This document shows, piece by piece, positions 61,093-64,000 of a stretch of DNA of 64,000 nt. Source of the stretch: Myxococcales bacterium. GTDB taxonomy: Bacteria > Myxococcota_A > Polyangia > Polyangiales > Polyangiaceae. A program made the translations under genes and the position numbers. The stretch is from positions 1 through 64,000 of the forward strand of contig JANXVA010000414.1 of NCBI GenBank assembly GCA_025351875.1. Reading direction: 5' to 3'. Position 1 is the stretch's first letter, and each line of letters starts with the position of its first letter. The notes beneath the pieces were generated by a model. That model was not told the origin of the DNA. It made no database searches and worked only from the letters and a program-made list of their open reading frames with translations.

Positions 61093-62211
61093 TCAGTACG
61101 TGATCACGGTGCGGATCGATTTGCCCGCGCGCATCAGCTCGAAGCCCTCGTTGATGCGGTCGAGCGGGAGCGTGTGCGTGATCATCGAGTCGATGTCGAT
61201 CTTCCCGTCCATGTACCAGTCGACGATCTTCGGGACGTCGGTGCGCCCGCGTGCGCCGCCGAAGGCCGAGCCCTTCCACACGCGCCCGGTGACGAGCTGG
61301 AAGGGGCGCGTCGAGATCTCCTGGCCGGCGCCCGCGACGCCGATGACGACGCTGACCCCCCACCCGCGATGACAGCACTCGAGCGCCTGGCGCATGAGCG
61401 TCGTGTTGCCCACGCACTCGAACGAGTAGTCGGCCCCGCCCTTGGTGAGCTCGACGAGGTGCGCGACGAGGTCGCCACCGCCATCACGGAACGGAGCAGC
61501 ATTGACGAAATGGGTCATCCCGAGCTTGCGGGCGAGCTCCTCACGCGCCGGGTTGATGTCGACGCCGATGATCATGTCGGCGCCCGCGATGCGTGCACCC
61601 TGCACGACATTCAGGCCGATGCCGCCCAGACCGAACACGACGACGTTCGCGCCGGGCTCGACCTTCGCGGTGTTGATGACAGCGCCGACGCCCGTGGTGA
61701 CGCCGCAGCCGATGTAACAGACCTTGTCGAAGGGCGCGTCGGGCCGGATCTTGGCGAGGGCGATCTCCGGCAGCACGGTGAAGCTCGAGAAGGTGGAGCA
61801 GCCCATGTAGTGGTGCACCTTCTTGCCGCCGATGGAGAAGCGGCTCGTGCCATCCGGCATCAAGCCCTTGCCCTGCGTGGCGCGGATCGCGGTGCACAGG
61901 TTGGTCTTGCGGCTCAGGCACGATTTGCACGTCCGGCACTCGGGCGTGTAGAGCGGGATGACGTGATCGCCCTTGGCGAGCGAGGTCACGCCGTGGCCGA
62001 CGTCGACGACCGTGCCCGCGCCTTCGTGCCCGAAGATCGCCGGGAAGAGCCCCTCGGGATCGGCGCCCGAGAGCGTGAAGTCATCGGTGTGGCAGATGCC
62101 CGTGGCCGCGAGCTGGACGAGGACCTCGCCGGCCTTGGGGCCTTCGAGATCGACGTCCTCGACGACGAGCGGCTTGTTCGGTTCGTAGGCAATGGCGGCG
62201 CGTACTCTCAT
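61093..62211 (-). CDS. class III alcohol dehydrogenase (glutathione-dependent formaldehyde dehydrogenase)
   Basis: 372 residues. [22 protein letters not shown] and [12 protein letters not shown] start the family; catalytic zinc ligands are Cys in GICH, His in GHEGAG and Cys in [10 protein letters not shown]; the structural zinc loop [15 protein letters not shown] has its four Cys. NAD-binding [18 protein letters not shown]. The overall match is best to S-(hydroxymethyl)glutathione dehydrogenase (frmA/adhC). It oxidises formaldehyde-glutathione adducts and also S-nitrosoglutathione. Third gene after tetR and a peroxiredoxin, 17 bases from the latter, so probably under the same regulator. Confidence 0.9.
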   Translation of the reverse strand: MRVRAAIAYEPNKPLVVEDVDLEGPKAGEVLVQLAATGICHTDDFTLSGADPEGLFPAIFGHEGAGTVVDVGHGVTSLAKGDHVIPLYTPECRTCKSCLSRKTNLCTAIRATQGKGLMPDGTSRFSIGGKKVHHYMGCSTFSSFTVLPEIALAKIRPDAPFDKVCYIGCGVTTGVGAVINTAKVEPGANVVVFGLGGIGLNVVQGARIAGADMIIGVDINPAREELARKLGMTHFVNAAPFRDGGGDLVAHLVELTKGGADYSFECVGNTTLMRQALECCHRGWGVSVVIGVAGAGQEISTRPFQLVTGRVWKGSAFGGARGRTDVPKIVDWYMDGKIDIDSMITHTLPLDRINEGFELMRAGKSIRTVITY

Positions 62212-62228
62212 GGTGTCCTTCGGAAGTA

Positions 62229-62945
62229 CTACTTCGCGAGCGCCGTTTCCGCTACCGCGAGCAGCTGCTTCGGGCTCGGTCGCGTCTTGTAGTCCTCATC
62301 GACGTGCGCAAAACGAACGACGCCGGAGCGGTCCACGAGGAAGATCGCAGGAGTCGCGAAGTTCTTGTGGCCCTCTCCGGAGAACGCGACGAGGTCGACT
62401 CCGTAGCCGGCGAGCGCCTTCTGCTCGGCGTCGCTCGGCACATGAACGATCTTGAACGCCGTGTGCGCGACCAGCTTCGAGTCCGAGAGCATCGGGAACG
62501 GCACGCCCTGCTTGGCTTGCGTCTTCGCTTCTTCGGAGGGCTGATCGACGCTGATGGCGACGATTCGGATGCCCTTCTTCTCGAACTCGGGCATCGCGAC
62601 GCCGAGCTCGTGGAGCTGCTGGTTGCAGAACGGGCACCATCCGCCGCGATAGAAGACGACGAACGTGGGCCCCCGCGGATAGATCTCCGAGAGCGGCAGG
62701 GACTTGCCCGTGACGTCGGTGACCGTGGCGTCGCCGGCGCGGTCACCGACCTTGAGGCCCAGACCCGCCGGCGACGTACCCAGCCGATCCGCCGGCGTCT
62801 CACCCAGCTTCGGCGGCGCCGGCTTGTCGGACGCGCTGCAGGGGGCCTTGGTGCTCGTCTGCGCAGCGACCGGCGTGCTCGGGGCAGCCCTCTCTCCGCC
62901 ACACGCCCCGAGCGCCATCATCGAGATCACCAGTGTGGTTCGCAT
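62229..62945 (-). CDS. peroxiredoxin-like lipoprotein
   Basis: 238 residues. Lipoprotein signal [14 protein letters not shown] with Cys ~15. Redoxin fold ~60-235: [69 protein letters not shown]. The WCPFC motif has Cys at the AhpC/TSA-type peroxidatic position and a second Cys. It is anchored in the periplasm or outer membrane and would reduce peroxides or act as thiol oxidoreductase. Sits 24 bases downstream of tetR and directly upstream of the ADH gene. Confidence 0.85.
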   Translation of the reverse strand: MRTTLVISMMALGACGGERAAPSTPVAAQTSTKAPCSASDKPAPPKLGETPADRLGTSPAGLGLKVGDRAGDATVTDVTGKSLPLSEIYPRGPTFVVFYRGGWCPFCNQQLHELGVAMPEFEKKGIRIVAISVDQPSEEAKTQAKQGVPFPMLSDSKLVAHTAFKIVHVPSDAEQKALAGYGVDLVAFSGEGHKNFATPAIFLVDRSGVVRFAHVDEDYKTRPSPKQLLAVAETALAK

Positions 62946-62969
62946 TCGTGTCCTGCCATAGGGGTTGAA

Positions 62970-63518
62970 TCAGTCGCCGAGCCTGCGAGAAATGTCGCGA
63001 AGCCGCCGCTTGAAGAGGGCCGCGTCCTTGAAGGCGAGACCCACGAGACATGCGCCCTGGATGGCGCAGAGGAGCTCCGCCGCCGCATCGGCAGCTTTCC
63101 GTCCCGCGCCAAGACGACGGAACTGGGCGGTGAACCAGTCGAGCTGTACGGAAAAGAGCTCTCGGCCACGAGCCGCGAGGTCGTCGTCCCTCTTGTCGAG
63201 CTCCTGGGAGAGGTTGCCGTACGGGCATCCGCGCGCGACGATGATCTCCGCCGAGGCCTCGAACGCCGACACCACCACGCGAAGCCGCTCGACGGGATCC
63301 GACTCCTCCTCCGCTGAAGCGAACAAGGTACGGAGCTCCGCGACGCGATCGTCGATCACCGCGGCCGCGAGCGCCTCCTTGCTCTTGAAGTAGTAGTAGA
63401 CGTTCCCCAGCGGGACTGCGGCGTCCTTGGCCACGAGAGCGAGCGTGGTCGCGGCGTAGCCGTTCGCGTGGATGACGCGGCTCGCCGATCGAATGAGCCG
63501 GTCGCGCTTGTCGAGCAC
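62970..63518 (-). CDS. TetR-family transcriptional regulator
   Basis: 182 residues from GTG 63518. Helix-turn-helix ATTLALVAKDAAVPLGNVYYYFKSKEAL (residues ~22-50) is the standard TetR DNA-binding region. Ligand domain contains ARGCPYGNLSQELD, a Cys-rich segment similar to the CPxGN motif of NemR/AcuR-type regulators that sense electrophiles or aldehydes. The palindrome at 63526-63541, 8-23 bases before the start, is a likely autoregulatory operator also controlling the co-directional peroxiredoxin and dehydrogenase genes. Confidence 0.9.
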   Translation of the reverse strand: MLDKRDRLIRSASRVIHANGYAATTLALVAKDAAVPLGNVYYYFKSKEALAAAVIDDRVAELRTLFASAEEESDPVERLRVVVSAFEASAEIIVARGCPYGNLSQELDKRDDDLAARGRELFSVQLDWFTAQFRRLGAGRKAADAAAELLCAIQGACLVGLAFKDAALFKRRLRDISRRLGD

Positions 63519-63525
63519 GTGAGTA

Positions 63526-63541
63526 AGTTAGTCAACTAACT
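63526..63541. promoter_or_regulatory. TetR-type operator palindrome
   Basis: agttagtcaactaact reads agttagt...actaact on both strands: 7-bp half-sites around a 2-base centre, eight bases before the GTG start of tetR. AT-rich and symmetrical in a GC-rich genome, which is why I call it an operator. Confidence 0.65.
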
Positions 63542-63706
63542 CGGTCGCGTCAAGCGAGGCGAGGGAGAGCGCAGCGCACGGCTCGATTGTGCACTTATCT
63601 GGAAACCTTCTCCGGGCGCCGTCGTAGTAGTGCCGACGACTTCTCGCGCTGACGCCGCCACGAGCTGGCGCGTGCGTGTGTCACGAAGCGACGTCAGGAG
63701 GCTCGA

Positions 63707-64000
63707 ATGGCCATTAATTCATTGGTTCGTCGGCGCGGCTACCGCGCGTTGCTCGGTGTCAGCTGTCTCACCGCGGTGCTCGGCATCGGCACGCTCTCGC
63801 TCGCCGATACCGAAATACAGCCCTCGCCGCCGTCGATCGGCGCGGACGTTCCTGTCACGTACTTCGGGCCGCCTCCTTCTTCGGTGGAGCCGGAGCTCGT
63901 CGGGCCGCTCCTCCTGATGAAGTCCGGTGTCGTCGACGCGAACCTCGGCACCGTGACCCTGCCGCTCTATCGGGGTCAGCTCAAGGACGGTCGCAACATC
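63707..64000 (+). CDS. secreted protein, N-terminal part (cut by window end)
   Basis: ATG 63707 with AGGAGG at 63696-63701. The visible 98 residues open MAINSLVRRRGYRALLGVSC then hydrophobic CLTAVLGIGTLSLA, a signal peptide, and continue with ADVPVTYFGPPPSSVEPELVG and VTLPLYRGQLKDGRNI. The last part looks like a beta-rich domain that begins just before the window edge; I do not recognise the family. No stop codon is reached, so the gene continues beyond 64000. Confidence 0.7.
   Translation, partial: MAINSLVRRRGYRALLGVSCLTAVLGIGTLSLADTEIQPSPPSIGADVPVTYFGPPPSSVEPELVGPLLLMKSGVVDANLGTVTLPLYRGQLKDGRNI

Overview
This window reads as a chromosomal segment of a high-GC, predatory or soil-type delta-lineage bacterium, most likely a member of the Myxococcota (Polyangia side). 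That is inference from gene content: an OmpA protein with thrombospondin type-3 repeats, a FHA-sigma54 activator, a Hanks kinase, many lipoproteins rich in Cys and Asp/Gly, a zinc-ribbon/TPR protein of the kind seen in myxobacterial motility loci, a type IV minor-pilin operon, a REC-GGEEF protein and a very strong GC3 bias that throws long shadow ORFs on the opposite strand. I see no phage, insertion sequence, CRISPR array or obvious island; most of the window is ordinary housekeeping and envelope genes.

Layout. 1-952: a minus-strand tRNA cluster. Five genes are conventional (Lys-UUU, Lys-CUU, Gln-CUG, Asn-GUU, Thr-CGU). The last two tRNA-like units are unusual: in each, the segment carrying the T arm and the 3' acceptor strand lies BEFORE the segment carrying the 5' acceptor strand, D arm and anticodon arm, and the acceptor strands match perfectly (7/7) only if read in this circularly permuted order. 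This is the most interesting observation in the window. 953-2086: no convincing protein gene, but a minus-strand intrinsic terminator behind a hairpin-rich stretch suggests an unrecognised RNA. 2087-7575: outer-membrane pair (OmpA/TSP3 and DUF481), comM-like ATPase and recA, all on the plus strand. 7695-13907: lipoproteins, a FHA/AAA+/Fis sigma54 activator and a Wzx/MATE-type flippase. 13928-21652: minus-strand type IV pilus minor-pilin operon fimT-pilV-pilW-pilX-pilY1, with start/stop overlaps throughout its pilin part. 21815-29888: lipoprotein, RNase HII-like protein, dksA, uvrA, a trans-sulfuration PLP enzyme and an EamA transporter. 29981-33808: giant zinc-ribbon/TPR protein. 33860-38816: minus-strand DUF4350-moxR-DUF58-rsmA operon. 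38972-48893: a 56-residue small gene, two very large cell-surface lipoproteins, mutS, an EamA transporter and a diguanylate cyclase, mostly tightly packed. 48897-52788: a kinase fused to a macro domain, a PDZ membrane protein resembling a catalytically empty site-2 protease, and gcvH/gcvT. 52881-57414: Cys-rich lipoprotein, methyltransferase, metK, VWA lipoprotein. 57493-60102: STAND ATPase regulator. 60255-61076: VanY-like peptidase. 61093-63541: TetR regulator with a palindromic operator, peroxiredoxin-like lipoprotein and glutathione-dependent formaldehyde dehydrogenase, looking like one aldehyde/oxidative-stress unit. 63707-64000: start of a secreted protein cut by the window edge.

Three conserved genes (rsmA, the DUF4350 gene, mutS) are each interrupted by a single frameshift that would be repaired by adding one base. 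Because all have the same sign and hit genes that are normally intact, deletion errors in the assembled sequence are the simplest explanation; the corrected reading frames are described in the entries.
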